Source: Colwellia sp. C2M11 | Lineage (GTDB): Bacteria; Pseudomonadota; Gammaproteobacteria; Enterobacterales; Alteromonadaceae | Direction: 5' to 3' | DNA length: 56,868 bases | NCBI RefSeq assembly: GCF_018860915.1 | Contig: NZ_JAHKQD010000027.1 | Location: 1 to 56,868, forward strand | Part shown: positions 39,556 to 49,004 of the stretch, piece by piece | Numbering within the stretch: position 1 is the first letter of the stretch | Layout: each line of letters opens with the position of its first letter | Program-made: the position numbers and the translations under genes | Notes under the pieces: generated by a model | Seen by the model: the letters and a program-made list of their open reading frames with translations, nothing else | Database searches by the model: none | Told to the model about the DNA's origin: nothing

Positions 39556-40090
39556 CACTCACAATATTAATTATCAGTGTTAAATTAAGTTTCTATTACA
39601 TGATCTGTTACATATTTTTATAAGGTTGCATATTGCCAGCTCCATTGAGATAAATAAAAGGTAGCTTGATTGGTATTAAATCTGTCAAAATTAATATCAA
39701 AATTGACATAGCTATATTACGTTTGGCTAACCATTATATCGATCGCTACCTCATTAGCCTGTACCAATACTGTATAAAACGTAAGCTTGTTATCGATACT
39801 TTAAAAAGGTAATAATCAATAATAAAACCGTTCAAAATAACAGGGATATTTTAATAATTTTCAACTAAACTTCTTATAAAGTAGAAAGTAGTAAATAATA
39901 TTATTGTAATTTAACGGCTTAATTTACGTTAAGCAAACGTGAATCTGATTAAGTCAGTATAGTCATGTGTTTACACATAATTTATAATAAATTTATTGAT
40001 AATGTTGTTGTTACTGTAAATTATTAATAATTAAGGGCATAATCAAATTGCTTAGTAAAAAAAGATAAAATAGAAGGATTAACTAAGGAT
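39556..40090. other. Gene-free intergenic region between queF and the GGDEF gene
   Basis: This 535-bp stretch shows no gene. It is AT-rich. A TTGATTGGTATTA word at 39668-39680 resembles the core of the dispersed repeat (see 16262 and 49730). A possible promoter for the GGDEF gene lies near its 3' end. No riboswitch was recognised, although c-di-GMP genes sometimes have them. Confidence 0.4.
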
Positions 40091-41686
40091 ATGAATACTA
40101 AAACTGTTGCTGTTAATGAATCAAAAGTGTTACAAAAAAAACTTAATGCAGCAATAGCATCTAGAGCTTCACTTGAAGAAGACTTTAAAGCGCAATCTAG
40201 TATGCTAATAGAGTTTATTAATAAACTATCTCAAGTATCCAAAGGCGTCGATATAAAATTAGATAATCGACTCGCTCAACTTCGAATATTGTTGACAAAA
40301 TCAGCGCCAGTATCTGATATTGAATTAAAAATTAATGAAATATCAACGTTATTACAACAACAAACGACAACCAATAAAAAAAATATTTCTCAATTGCATA
40401 CTCAGTTTAATAGCGCTGGACAGAGTTTACAAAAAGTACAGGGATTACCGAGTGACTTGCGGAGAAAATTACGAACCTTGTTACAAGAAAGTCAGTCAAC
40501 CAAAGAAAGTATCACTCAATATGCTCCTCTTGTAAGTAAGCTTTTAGCTTTTTATAGTATTGCTCTACAATCAAAATCAAGTGTTTCATCATCAAATACC
40601 GCCAAAGAATTAACACAAGATATTAGCACTACAACAAACGCAACACCGGCTATTAATAGCGTGCTTATTGGTAAAATATCCAGTTGCTTAAGTAAATTAC
40701 AGCTCTCTACTCAGTACAGTAAAGAATTATTGGAAATTAATAAAAATTTGCTAAAAGACACAACTCATGATGATGTGTTATTACGATTTATTGAAATATT
40801 TGATGTAATATTTGCCGATTTACAGCATGAACGAAATAGTGCAAAACACTTTTTAAATACCTTAAGTGAAACATTAACGACAGTACAGCATGCGGTAAAA
40901 GAAACACTTTCGACATGTAAGACCGCACAAGACACTAACCTTAAAATTAATCAAAAATTGCAAGGTCAATTATTAGATATGGCTGGCTCGGTCAAAACAG
41001 CACTTTCGTTAGAACAAGTTAAAGTTGATATCAATGGTAAGATAATTAGTATAGCAAAAACATTAGAGAAAAAAACAAAGCTAGAGCTACAAAACCAGGA
41101 AGAACTGGCTAGCCAATTAAGTAAAATGGTTAAAAAAGTAGAAGCTTTTGAAGAAAAAAGTAAAGAATATGAAAGTAAATTAGCCGAACAAAAGCGTAAA
41201 AGTATGCAAGATGCTTTAACCAAATTAAGTAATCGTGCCGCTTTTGATGAATATTTTACTCAAGCGATGGTTGCTTTCCATCATAAACCTTTTAATTTAG
41301 CACTTGCTGTTATCGATATAGATGACTTTAAAAGTATCAATGATAATTATGGCCACACAGCTGGTGATAAAACCTTGCAGGTTATCGCCAATACGATACA
41401 AAAGAAGGCTGATAAAGATGCCTTTATTGCACGTTATGGTGGAGAAGAGTTTGTATTGATTTATAAAAATCATAAAGAAGATGAATTAGTTAAAGAATTA
41501 AACTTTTTAAATAAGAATATTTCCATTTTACCTTTCAAATTTAAAGATAATAAAGTAAGCATCACCTTATCTATAGGGGCTACCCATATATCTCAAGAGG
41601 ATAATATACATACCGCATTTGAGCGCGCCGATGAAGCCATGTACAAAGCTAAAACCCAAGGTAAAAACCAAGTTATTTACGCTTAA
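40091..41686 (+). CDS. Soluble diguanylate cyclase with N-terminal coiled-coil region
   Basis: The 531-residue protein has no transmembrane segment. Residues 1-360 form long helices and coiled coils (for example LEEDFKAQSSMLIEFI, LRRKLRTLLQES and QNQEELASQLSKMVKKVEAFEEKSKEYE). Residues 365-530 are a GGDEF domain with DALTKLSNRAAFDEYF, DIDDFKSINDNYGH and RYGGEEFVLI (active-site GGEEF). The residues where an RxxD inhibitory site would sit read DKDA, so product inhibition at that site is probably lost. It is followed by ppnN and xni on the same strand. The N-terminal part may bind a partner that I cannot name. Confidence 0.9.
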   Translation: MNTKTVAVNESKVLQKKLNAAIASRASLEEDFKAQSSMLIEFINKLSQVSKGVDIKLDNRLAQLRILLTKSAPVSDIELKINEISTLLQQQTTTNKKNISQLHTQFNSAGQSLQKVQGLPSDLRRKLRTLLQESQSTKESITQYAPLVSKLLAFYSIALQSKSSVSSSNTAKELTQDISTTTNATPAINSVLIGKISSCLSKLQLSTQYSKELLEINKNLLKDTTHDDVLLRFIEIFDVIFADLQHERNSAKHFLNTLSETLTTVQHAVKETLSTCKTAQDTNLKINQKLQGQLLDMAGSVKTALSLEQVKVDINGKIISIAKTLEKKTKLELQNQEELASQLSKMVKKVEAFEEKSKEYESKLAEQKRKSMQDALTKLSNRAAFDEYFTQAMVAFHHKPFNLALAVIDIDDFKSINDNYGHTAGDKTLQVIANTIQKKADKDAFIARYGGEEFVLIYKNHKEDELVKELNFLNKNISILPFKFKDNKVSITLSIGATHISQEDNIHTAFERADEAMYKAKTQGKNQVIYA

Positions 41687-41749
41687 TTAAAAGCACAACT
41701 CATACAGTCTTGGTCGTTCCAAAGCCGAAGAGAAACAAAGGAATTTTAC

Positions 41750-43096
41750 ATGCATACTCAGCTTAACCCTGTCGGAAACATGAATATACTGTCGCAAGCA
41801 GAAGTGGATCAACTTCAACAGTCTTCAACTAGCGAACTTTACAATCTTTATCGAAGTTGCTCACTCGCAGTACTTAATGCGGGGAGTCATACCGATGATG
41901 CAGAAGTGATTTATCAGCAACATAAAGATTTTACGATAGAAGTACTCAGGCGTGAGCGAGGTGTTAAAATTGACCTTAAAAACCCACCTGCAAATGCCTT
42001 TGTTGATGGTAAAATAATTAGAGGTATTCGCGAACATTTATCTGCTGTTCTCCGTGATATTTTATATATACACAATCCTTACCAAAATATGCATTGTGCA
42101 CCTGACTCTCTAACTGACGCGACTTTTGGTATATTGAGAAACGCCAATACTATTTTACCTGAGACCGAAGCTCGTTTAATTACTTGTTGGGGTGGTCATT
42201 CAATTAAAAATGATGAGTATAGATATACTAAATCTGTCGGCTATCAGCTAGGGTTGCGTGACTTTAATATTTGTACTGGTTGTGGGCCAGGTGCCATGAA
42301 AGGTCCAATGAAAGGTGCAACAATTGGGCATGCTAAGCAACGAAATAAAGCTGGTCGATATATTGGTTTAACAGAGCCAAGCATTATCGCAGCAGAGCCA
42401 CCTAATGCTATCGTAAATGAACTTGTCATTATGCCAGATATAGAAAAACGTTTAGAAGCATTTGTACGAATGTCACATGGTCTCATTATTTTTCCAGGTG
42501 GCGCAGGAACCGCTGAAGAGCTCCTTTACATATTAGGTATTTTGTTAAATGAAGAAAATAAAAATCAAATATTACCTATTATCTTAACTGGCCCAGAAAG
42601 TGCCCGTGAATATTTTAAAGAAATTGATGAGTTCATCGGCGCTACATTAGGTAAAAAAGCACAAAACCTTTATCAAATAATTATTGATGATGCAGAAAAA
42701 GTAGCACAAGTTATGTCAATCAAATTAAAAGAAGTGCTTGCCTATCGCACAAAAACAGGAGATGCTTTTCACTTCAATTGGTCTTTAGTTATCGAGCATG
42801 ATTTTCAACAACCATTTGAAGCAAATCATAAAAACATGTCTGAGTTGAATATTAGTCATGACTTACCTACTGCTGAGCTTGCTGCAAATTTACGTCGTGT
42901 ATTTTCTGGTATTGTAGCCGGAAATGTAAAATCGGATGGTATAAAAGCGATTAGAGAGCATGGGCCTTTTCAAATATCAGGAGACAAAAAAATTATGACA
43001 TTAATGGATAAATTGCTCTCTTCATTTGTTGACCAAGAACGAATGAAATTACCCGGCAGTAAATATATACCTTGTTATAAAGTATTAGAGGGGTAA
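41750..43096 (+). CDS. ppnN: Nucleotide 5'-monophosphate nucleosidase PpnN
   Basis: PpnN (YgdH) cleaves purine and pyrimidine nucleoside monophosphates to base and ribose phosphate and is regulated by (p)ppGpp. The 448-residue sequence matches E. coli's 454. The Rossmann-like LOG core is visible as ITCWGGHSIKNDEY, CTGCGPGAMKGPMKGA, EPPNAIVNELVIMPDIEKR and IIFPGGAGTAEELLYILG (PGGxGTxxE). Terminal domains flank it. It lies two bases before xni, so the two are coupled. Confidence 0.95.
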   Translation: MHTQLNPVGNMNILSQAEVDQLQQSSTSELYNLYRSCSLAVLNAGSHTDDAEVIYQQHKDFTIEVLRRERGVKIDLKNPPANAFVDGKIIRGIREHLSAVLRDILYIHNPYQNMHCAPDSLTDATFGILRNANTILPETEARLITCWGGHSIKNDEYRYTKSVGYQLGLRDFNICTGCGPGAMKGPMKGATIGHAKQRNKAGRYIGLTEPSIIAAEPPNAIVNELVIMPDIEKRLEAFVRMSHGLIIFPGGAGTAEELLYILGILLNEENKNQILPIILTGPESAREYFKEIDEFIGATLGKKAQNLYQIIIDDAEKVAQVMSIKLKEVLAYRTKTGDAFHFNWSLVIEHDFQQPFEANHKNMSELNISHDLPTAELAANLRRVFSGIVAGNVKSDGIKAIREHGPFQISGDKKIMTLMDKLLSSFVDQERMKLPGSKYIPCYKVLEG

Positions 43097-43098
43097 AC

Positions 43099-43959
43099 GT
43101 GTCAGCTCATTTAGTATTAATTGATGCCCTTAACTTAATCCGACGAATTTATGCCGTTCAAGAGCGCCCATTTGTCCAAAGTAAAAATCAACTTGATGGT
43201 GAATTAGCAGAAAAAACACAGCAACAAGTATTATTTAACACCCAACAAGCCTGTAACAAAGCATTGGAAAACATCTTGAGCTCTCATCAAGCTAGTCACG
43301 CGCTAGCGGTATTTGATAGTCAAAACCCTTGTTGGCGTTACAAGCTATACCCTGACTATAAAAAAGGCCGGAAGAAAATGTCTCGCCACTTAGCTGATGA
43401 GCTTCCCAATATCCAGGATGCCTTCCTTAACTTAGGTGTTGATTCATTACTGTCTGAAGAAGATGAAGCAGATGATCTGATCGCAACATTGGCAACTAAA
43501 ATGGCATTACATGGACAAAATGCCACGATTGTTTCTACCGATAAAGGCTTTCTCCCATTATTAAGTCCGAACATTAATATTTATGATTATTTCAATCGTC
43601 GTTACTTAGACGAAACCTATGTTAAAGAAAAGTTTGATATAAAACCAACACAGTTAGTTGATCTTTGGACATTAACAGGTGATAACACAAATAAGATCCC
43701 TGGCGTTGCAGGTATTGGTCAAATTACCGCGGCTAACTTACTCAATGAATATAGCTCCCTTAATGCCATTCTGACCAGTAATGATCTTAAACCCTCTATC
43801 AAAGAGAAACTCGATGCAAGTGAAGAACAAATTACATTAAGTAGAAAGTTACTCACACTTAAACGAAGTATTCCCCTAGGCTTTAACCTTAAAGATATTA
43901 GGTTAAAAAAAACTAACCCCGAATATGGCAATAAACTAAATAAACAAGAAGCACTTTAA
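43099..43959 (+). CDS. xni: Flap endonuclease-like Xni (ExoIX)
   Basis: Xni (YgdG) is related to the 5'-nuclease domain of DNA polymerase I. The 286-residue protein has metal-binding LIDALNLIRRIY, FDSQNPCWRYKLYPDYKKGRK, EEDEADDLIATLA and STDKGFLPLLSPNINIYD. The helix-hairpin-helix region LTGDNTNKIPGVAGIGQITAANLL binds K+ and DNA. It is longer than E. coli Xni (251), mainly at the N-terminal insertion and tail. It starts with GTG, two bases after ppnN. Confidence 0.93.
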   Translation: MSAHLVLIDALNLIRRIYAVQERPFVQSKNQLDGELAEKTQQQVLFNTQQACNKALENILSSHQASHALAVFDSQNPCWRYKLYPDYKKGRKKMSRHLADELPNIQDAFLNLGVDSLLSEEDEADDLIATLATKMALHGQNATIVSTDKGFLPLLSPNINIYDYFNRRYLDETYVKEKFDIKPTQLVDLWTLTGDNTNKIPGVAGIGQITAANLLNEYSSLNAILTSNDLKPSIKEKLDASEEQITLSRKLLTLKRSIPLGFNLKDIRLKKTNPEYGNKLNKQEAL

Positions 43960-44024
43960 ACTAAATCAATAACTAGTTATCATTTCAATAACAATTTATA
44001 AAAAATAATAAGACAAGAGGCACA

Positions 44025-44420
44025 ATGAATAAAAAGGTTATTACTCGTATATTTCTTGCATTAGCCGCATACGGAATTTTCGTTTTACTCGTTGTTTCAT
44101 TTTATGATGATAGTCCTGATAAGATGCAATGGGAAGACAGGGAAGCTTATAACAAACAATTTATAGCAAAATTACAACTTGAACAGTTCACTTTTGAGCA
44201 AGCAATAGAACAACTTGGTAGCCCAGATATTACCGAAGCTAAAAAAGTTGCAGCAGATAAATTTCAAGTAATGTTTTATCGTACACAGCATGTAAAGTCT
44301 GATGGCATTACCACGCAAGATGAGTGTACTTTCTTATTATTTGTCAACGGCGCCCTTAAAGAAATTGGTTTAGGAGATAATTATCCTAAAAACTGGGGAA
44401 TTATTGAAAGTTATCAATAG
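44025..44420 (+). CDS. DUF3192-family membrane-anchored protein
   Basis: The 131-residue protein has one N-terminal helix (VITRIFLALAAYGIFVLLVVSFY, residues 5-27) and no lipobox Cys. The DUF3192 domain follows: QLEQFTFEQAIEQLGSPDITEAKK and VMFYRTQHVKSDGITTQDECTFLLFVNGALKEIG. It is clearly paralogous to the lipoprotein at 37075, sharing the YYR/FYR, DGITT/DGLTT, DECT and FVNG/FVDG pattern. An AAGAGG ribosome binding site lies five bases upstream. It follows xni in the same direction. Confidence 0.88.
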   Translation: MNKKVITRIFLALAAYGIFVLLVVSFYDDSPDKMQWEDREAYNKQFIAKLQLEQFTFEQAIEQLGSPDITEAKKVAADKFQVMFYRTQHVKSDGITTQDECTFLLFVNGALKEIGLGDNYPKNWGIIESYQ

Positions 44421-44792
44421 TTTTTATCGTTTTTTTGAAATATTAACACTGTGTTTAATTAAATTTTTTAATAAAAACATAATCTAATATATTCATCCAA
44501 TATGCTATAATAAATCGTTAAATGTAGACTAACGTAAACTTGATACACTCTGGATTACCTTTTAGAGTCGTTTTATTTAGCTCTATATATGACCACTTTA
44601 CTGGTCATTCATCGCATGAATATTGCAAATAGAAATATCGAATACGTATCACAAATACTTACATGATATAAAGCACACCATAGACGTATTAATTAGATAA
44701 TTATCTCTAGTTAATACGTTATGAACAATAAATAACATTATTTATTAAATACTTAAAGCTTAGTATCTCCCTTTTATCACAAGGCAAAAAAA
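44421..44792. promoter_or_regulatory. Leader region of the isocitrate dehydrogenase gene with two hairpins
   Basis: No gene. Two inverted repeats stand out. TGACCA / TGGTCA around a six-base loop occurs near 44590-44608. At 44684-44719 the arms ACGTATTAA and TTAATACGT (9 bp, perfect) enclose AGATAATTATCT, itself palindromic. Both lie 70-200 bp upstream of the start codon, so they could be operators or mRNA structures. The regulator is unknown. Confidence 0.5.
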
Positions 44793-45800
44793 ATGACCAA
44801 ACGAACTATTACAGTAATCCCTGGCGACGGGATTGGCCCAAGCATTATAGAAGCAACAATTAAAGTTTTAGATAAAGCTGGTTGTGACTTTACCTATGAA
44901 TTTGCCGATGCGGGCCTAACTGCATTAGAAAACCATGGCGAATTGGTGCCACAAGAAACCATGGATCTTATCGAAAAAAACAAAATAACATTAAAGGGTC
45001 CATTAACTACACCAGTTGGTGAAGGATTTACTTCAATTAATGTTACTTTACGTAAACAATTTAAGCTTTACGCAAACTTACGTCCAGTTTTGTCTTTTAA
45101 AGGCACAAAAGCACGTTATGAAAACATTGATATTTTAACTGTACGTGAAAATACTCAAGGTATGTATTCTGGTGCAGGTCAAACGGTTTCTGAAGATGGA
45201 ACACAAGCAGAAGCTATGAGTATCGTTACTCGTGACGGTGCTGAAAAAATCTTAACCTTCGCTTATGAAACAGCTCGCAAAGAAGGTCGTAAAAAAGTAA
45301 CAGCGGTACATAAAGCTAACATTTTAAAGTCAACATCAGGACTATTTTTAAAAGTAGCTCGTGAAGTAGCAGCACGCTACCCTGACATTGAATCAACTGA
45401 AATGATAGTTGATAACTGTTGTATGCAGTTAGTAATGAATCCAGAACAATTTGACGTTATTGTTACTACTAACCTGTTCGGTGATATATTATCTGATCTA
45501 TGTGCTGGTTTAGTTGGTGGTTTAGGTATGGCTCCTGGTGCAAACATTGGTGAAGATTGTGCAATCTTTGAAGCTGTTCATGGTAGTGCTCCGGATATTG
45601 CAGGTAAAAACCTAGCTAACCCAACTTCTGTTATTTTAGCTGCATTACAAATGCTTGAATATTTAGAAATGAGCGATAAAGCAGAAAAAATCAGAAACGC
45701 GTTAACTGATGTTATTGCTACTGGCGATCGTACTACACGTGATTTAGGTGGTACGCATGGTACAACTGATTTCACTGAAGCTTTATTAGAAAGACTATAG
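44793..45800 (+). CDS. Isocitrate dehydrogenase, short NAD-type
   Basis: The enzyme oxidises isocitrate to 2-oxoglutarate in the TCA cycle. The 335-residue protein has the family motifs VIPGDGIGPSI, KGPLTTPVGEGFTSINVTLRK (phosphorylatable Ser region), LRPVLSFKG, IVRE-like LTVRENTQGMYSG, KANILKSTSG, NCCMQLVMNPEQFDVIVTTNLFGDILSD, and HGSAPDIAGKNLANPTS. The short length and the C-terminal motif fit the NAD-dependent, mitochondrial-IDH-like bacterial enzyme found in Shewanella and relatives rather than the 416-residue E. coli NADP form; cofactor choice is inferred. Confidence 0.92.
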   Translation: MTKRTITVIPGDGIGPSIIEATIKVLDKAGCDFTYEFADAGLTALENHGELVPQETMDLIEKNKITLKGPLTTPVGEGFTSINVTLRKQFKLYANLRPVLSFKGTKARYENIDILTVRENTQGMYSGAGQTVSEDGTQAEAMSIVTRDGAEKILTFAYETARKEGRKKVTAVHKANILKSTSGLFLKVAREVAARYPDIESTEMIVDNCCMQLVMNPEQFDVIVTTNLFGDILSDLCAGLVGGLGMAPGANIGEDCAIFEAVHGSAPDIAGKNLANPTSVILAALQMLEYLEMSDKAEKIRNALTDVIATGDRTTRDLGGTHGTTDFTEALLERL

Positions 45801-45818
45801 ATAAAAGCTTAAAGTAAA

Positions 45819-45852
45819 AATAAGTTGCGAGTATATATTACTCGCAACTTTC
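45819..45852 (-). terminator. Terminator between icd-type gene and rlmM
   Basis: The stem AAGTTGCGAGTA / TACTCGCAACTT has an AT loop. On the minus strand it is followed by ATTTTTACTTT, serving rlmM; on the plus strand the T-run is short. Confidence 0.8.
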
Positions 45853-45862
45853 AACTAGATTA

Positions 45863-46942
45863 CTAGATTAGTCTTGCATGCACCGTGACTTCTTCACGAT
45901 CATAATACAAATGTTTTGCATATAATTCATACTTCACTTGATGCTTAGCAAACGCATCTTTAATTGTTTGTAAATCTTCATTGACTTGCTGGTAACGACC
46001 TTTCATAGGTAACTTCAAATTAAACATAGCTTCTTTACAATGACCATCTAATAGCCATTCACTCATTAATTTAGCAACCTTTTGTGGTTTCTCAATCATA
46101 TCACAAACAAGCCAATAAACATTTTTCTTCATTGGAAGGTATTTAAAACCATCCATCATTTTATGCTTTACTTGCCCTGTTTCCATTAATGATTCAGCCA
46201 TAGGACCATTATCAATAGCAGTAACCATCATGCCTCGACGCACAAGTTGGTAGGTCCATCCTCCAGGCGCAGAGCCTAAATCAACAGCATTCATTCCTGA
46301 AGTTAAACGAGTATCCCATTCTTCTCGCGGAATGAAGTATAGAAAGGCCTCATCAAGTTTTAAGGTCGAGCGACTAGGGGCTTGGCTTGGAAATTTAAGA
46401 CGCGGAATTCCCATAACATGCGGCGAACTATTATCTGCCAATGAAAACCCTAAAATAACTTCTTGGCCAGATAAAAACAAAGCATGTAATACCGCACCGC
46501 CTTCCTCTGCTTTAAAGTCAGTTTTTTTATTCGTTAATATCTTTGCTTTACGAAGTCCTTGTCGTAATGGTACCGCCAATTTCCGACAAAATTTACTTAA
46601 TTCTTTACCATCATTCGTGTCTGGCATTTCCATGCGCAGATCATCATACTGCCATTCATTTCCTAATGACTCAACAATAGCTTCAACGCGATTATAATCC
46701 GGTAAGTCAATCTTTTCAGTTAAGGTCACAAACCATTGACGCGTAAAAATAAGACGTTTAAGTGGCAATTTTTTTAATAAAGCTTCACCATGCTCTGATA
46801 CTTGTAGATGAAAAAAGACTAAGCCTTGATTCTTTTTTAATTCTAAATAGCCATACATTTCATTCCATGCGGCTTTTTCTTGAATTTCAGCGCCACACTC
46901 TTTTTCAAAGCCTGGTCGACAATATAATACGATAGAAGTCAT
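45863..46942 (-). CDS. rlmM: 23S rRNA (cytidine-2'-O)-methyltransferase RlmM
   Basis: RlmM (YgdE) methylates C2498 of 23S rRNA. The 359-residue protein has the N-terminal THUMP-like region (LYCRPGFEKECGAEIQEKA), AFLYFIPREEWDTRL and the Rossmann methyltransferase core AVDLGSAPGGWTYQLVRRG (SAM site near 219-237) with a FNLKLPMKGRYQQ segment (catalytic Lys region). The start codon overlaps the DUF423 stop (ATGA). Confidence 0.95.
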   Translation of the reverse strand: MTSIVLYCRPGFEKECGAEIQEKAAWNEMYGYLELKKNQGLVFFHLQVSEHGEALLKKLPLKRLIFTRQWFVTLTEKIDLPDYNRVEAIVESLGNEWQYDDLRMEMPDTNDGKELSKFCRKLAVPLRQGLRKAKILTNKKTDFKAEEGGAVLHALFLSGQEVILGFSLADNSSPHVMGIPRLKFPSQAPSRSTLKLDEAFLYFIPREEWDTRLTSGMNAVDLGSAPGGWTYQLVRRGMMVTAIDNGPMAESLMETGQVKHKMMDGFKYLPMKKNVYWLVCDMIEKPQKVAKLMSEWLLDGHCKEAMFNLKLPMKGRYQQVNEDLQTIKDAFAKHQVKYELYAKHLYYDREEVTVHARLI

Positions 46943-47361
46943 AAGTTGTTTTTACCTTCAATTGACAAGAGTAACCAAGCAACTGCCAATGATATTCCGC
47001 CAAATGGCGTTAGTTTACCAATAATGGGAAAACTGAAAAATGTTTTAATATAAATGCCACCGCTAAAAAACATAATACCAATCACAAAACCGGCACAAGC
47101 AGCTAACAATATATTAGAGGGTTTTCTAATGGGTAAGTTAGTTATAGCCCAAATTAATGCTGCTAAAAGAGCTAAAGTGTGAAATAACTGATATTGTAAT
47201 GCTGTTTTTAATGTTGATTGCACGTTAACAGATAACGCCTGTCCTGCGTGAGCAAGCCAAGCGCCGAATAGTACAGAAAAGCAGCCACTAACGCCAACAA
47301 AAATCATTAAATATTTTATTATACTCGTCTTATGATGTCCTATTTGCGCCTCTTTATTCAT
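46939..47361 (-). CDS. DUF423 membrane protein (YgdD-like)
   Basis: The 140-residue inner-membrane protein has four hydrophobic helices, including GVSGCFSVLFGAWLAHAG (near 25-42), YQLFHTLALLAALIW and FVIGIMFFSGGIYI, with LTPFGGISLAVAWLLL. These are DUF423 features, family YgdD. I start at the ATG at 47361, inside the hydrolase's 3' end, giving an 8-bp overlap. The longer frame to 47400 lies wholly within that gene. Its stop overlaps the rlmM start. Function is unknown. Confidence 0.9.
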   Translation of the reverse strand: MNKEAQIGHHKTSIIKYLMIFVGVSGCFSVLFGAWLAHAGQALSVNVQSTLKTALQYQLFHTLALLAALIWAITNLPIRKPSNILLAACAGFVIGIMFFSGGIYIKTFFSFPIIGKLTPFGGISLAVAWLLLSIEGKNNL

Positions 47362-48013
47362 TTTGGGTATTTTCCTGAATAAACTGTTTGATAATGTCAA
47401 CTGAACTTTGCATATGTTGAGCGTGGGTAAATCCTGATTTCACTCTTGGTTTTAAACTATGATCGCCGTCGTTTAAGAAAACGCACTGACACAAGTTAGA
47501 TAACTCATAATTCATAATTTCATCTTCAGAGCCTAAGGCATCACGTTCACCTTGTACTATTAGCACTTTTTTTTGTGTCTCTTTTAATGGCTCCAATCGC
47601 AATTTTTCAGTATTTTTAGCTGGATGAAACGGATAGCCTAAACAAAAGACACCTTGTATTTTATGTAAAATATCATCATCACTTGCTAAGGTTGCTGCAA
47701 CACGAGAACCCATTGATTTACCGCCAATAAATAAAGGTAACGGTTTAACGCTCTTAGTTGTAGTGACTAAGTCATTAATAACGTCTTTATAACACTCAAT
47801 TAGCTTTGGCATTCTATCAGGCGGGTAGCGCTTTCCAAGCGCAATACGTTTATCCATAAAAGGAAAATTGAATCTTAATACATTAATGTTAACCTGATTA
47901 AATAAATCAGTTATTTGCTGCATAAAATCATGATGCATATCTGCGCCAGCACCATGAGCAAATATAATTTGTGCGATAGGATTATCAACATTATTTTCTA
48001 GCTTACTTATCAT
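47354..48013 (-). CDS. Alpha/beta hydrolase, Tex30/KANL3 type
   Basis: The 219-residue serine hydrolase has the oxyanion region AQIIFAHGAGADMHHDFM (near 14-31), nucleophile elbow GGKSMGSR (Ser near 100), Asp in VQGERDALGS (near 155-164) and catalytic His in NDGDHSLKP (near 180). This pattern matches the KANL3/Tex30 family. It is wedged between gcvA and DUF423, overlapping the latter. Substrate is unknown. Confidence 0.88.
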   Translation of the reverse strand: MISKLENNVDNPIAQIIFAHGAGADMHHDFMQQITDLFNQVNINVLRFNFPFMDKRIALGKRYPPDRMPKLIECYKDVINDLVTTTKSVKPLPLFIGGKSMGSRVAATLASDDDILHKIQGVFCLGYPFHPAKNTEKLRLEPLKETQKKVLIVQGERDALGSEDEIMNYELSNLCQCVFLNDGDHSLKPRVKSGFTHAQHMQSSVDIIKQFIQENTQNE

Positions 48014-48071
48014 TGTCGCCTGTTACTCCGGTGGATAAAATTTTTCACTAAGGAAAATTGAGTTGAATACC

Positions 48072-49004
48072 TTACGTAATTTGACCATTTTTAACTTGCT
48101 CTTGCTCTGATTCAACCATATCAAGTAACCAATCCCTAAACGCTTCTATTTTACCTATATCTTTTTGAGATTCGCGACAGACAACAAAATATGAATTTTT
48201 ACTAACTAATACATCATTAAAGGGACAAATTAAGCGCCCAGAATCAATATCCGGTTTCGCTAATACACTATAGGCTAATGCTACACCTTGACCATATAAA
48301 GCAGCTTGAACTACCATAGCAGAGTGACTAAAAATAGGACCATGATTCACATTAGTTCCCTTAACACCTACTTGCTTAAACCAACGCTTCCAATCTCTAC
48401 GCGACGTATCATGCAATAAGGTATGATGTTGTAAGTCATCTAACGATAATAATGGCGGTTTACCACTCGCCGCCCCTTCTTGCAGTAGTAAAGGAGAACA
48501 AACAGGAATTAAATACTCAGTATGTAATTTATCGGCATGAATATTCGGCCAACGACCGCGACCATAATAAATAGCGACATCAACATCTTCAGTGAGTGAG
48601 TTTTCAGCTTGATCTACCGCTTTTATTCGCACATCAATATCGGGGTGTAAGGCGTTAAAAGCACTAAGACGTGGCACAAGCCATTGTATGGCAAAACTTG
48701 CTTGTGAACTAACCGTAATAGCCCCTTTAGCGCCACGAGCAAGTAACCTTTCAGTTGCATCATAGAGTGAATTAAAAATATCTTTTATATCTAAATAATA
48801 TGACTGCCCTTCTTCCGTCAACAATAAAGAGCGGTTTTTTCGCATAAACAATTTAATGCCTAAATACTCTTCTAGCGCTTTAATTTGGTGACTTACAGCG
48901 GCTTGCGTGACAAATAACTCCTCAGCTGCTCGCGTGAAACTTAACTGCCTAGCCGATGCTTCAAATGCACGCAATGCGTTTAATGGTGGTAATCTACTAG
49001 CCAA
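48072..49004 (-). CDS. gcvA: GcvA-like LysR regulator
   Basis: GcvA controls the glycine cleavage operon and gcvB RNA in E. coli. The 310-residue protein starts MASRLPPLNALRAFEASARQLSFTRAAEELFVTQAAVSHQIKALEEYLGIKLF. The N-terminal helix-turn-helix (residues 18-60) and substrate-binding domain (about 92-295, with VDVAIYYGRGRWP) fit the GcvA/AmpR branch. Its company with rlmM and DUF423 (ygdE-ygdD-gcvA in E. coli) supports the name. The gcv genes are not in the window. Confidence 0.9.
   Translation of the reverse strand: MASRLPPLNALRAFEASARQLSFTRAAEELFVTQAAVSHQIKALEEYLGIKLFMRKNRSLLLTEEGQSYYLDIKDIFNSLYDATERLLARGAKGAITVSSQASFAIQWLVPRLSAFNALHPDIDVRIKAVDQAENSLTEDVDVAIYYGRGRWPNIHADKLHTEYLIPVCSPLLLQEGAASGKPPLLSLDDLQHHTLLHDTSRRDWKRWFKQVGVKGTNVNHGPIFSHSAMVVQAALYGQGVALAYSVLAKPDIDSGRLICPFNDVLVSKNSYFVVCRESQKDIGKIEAFRDWLLDMVESEQEQVKNGQIT

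Noticed and set aside
44025..44420. Lipoprotein call for the second DUF3192 protein
   Set aside because: There is no Cys in the N-terminal hydrophobic segment, so no lipobox. It is annotated as single-helix anchored.
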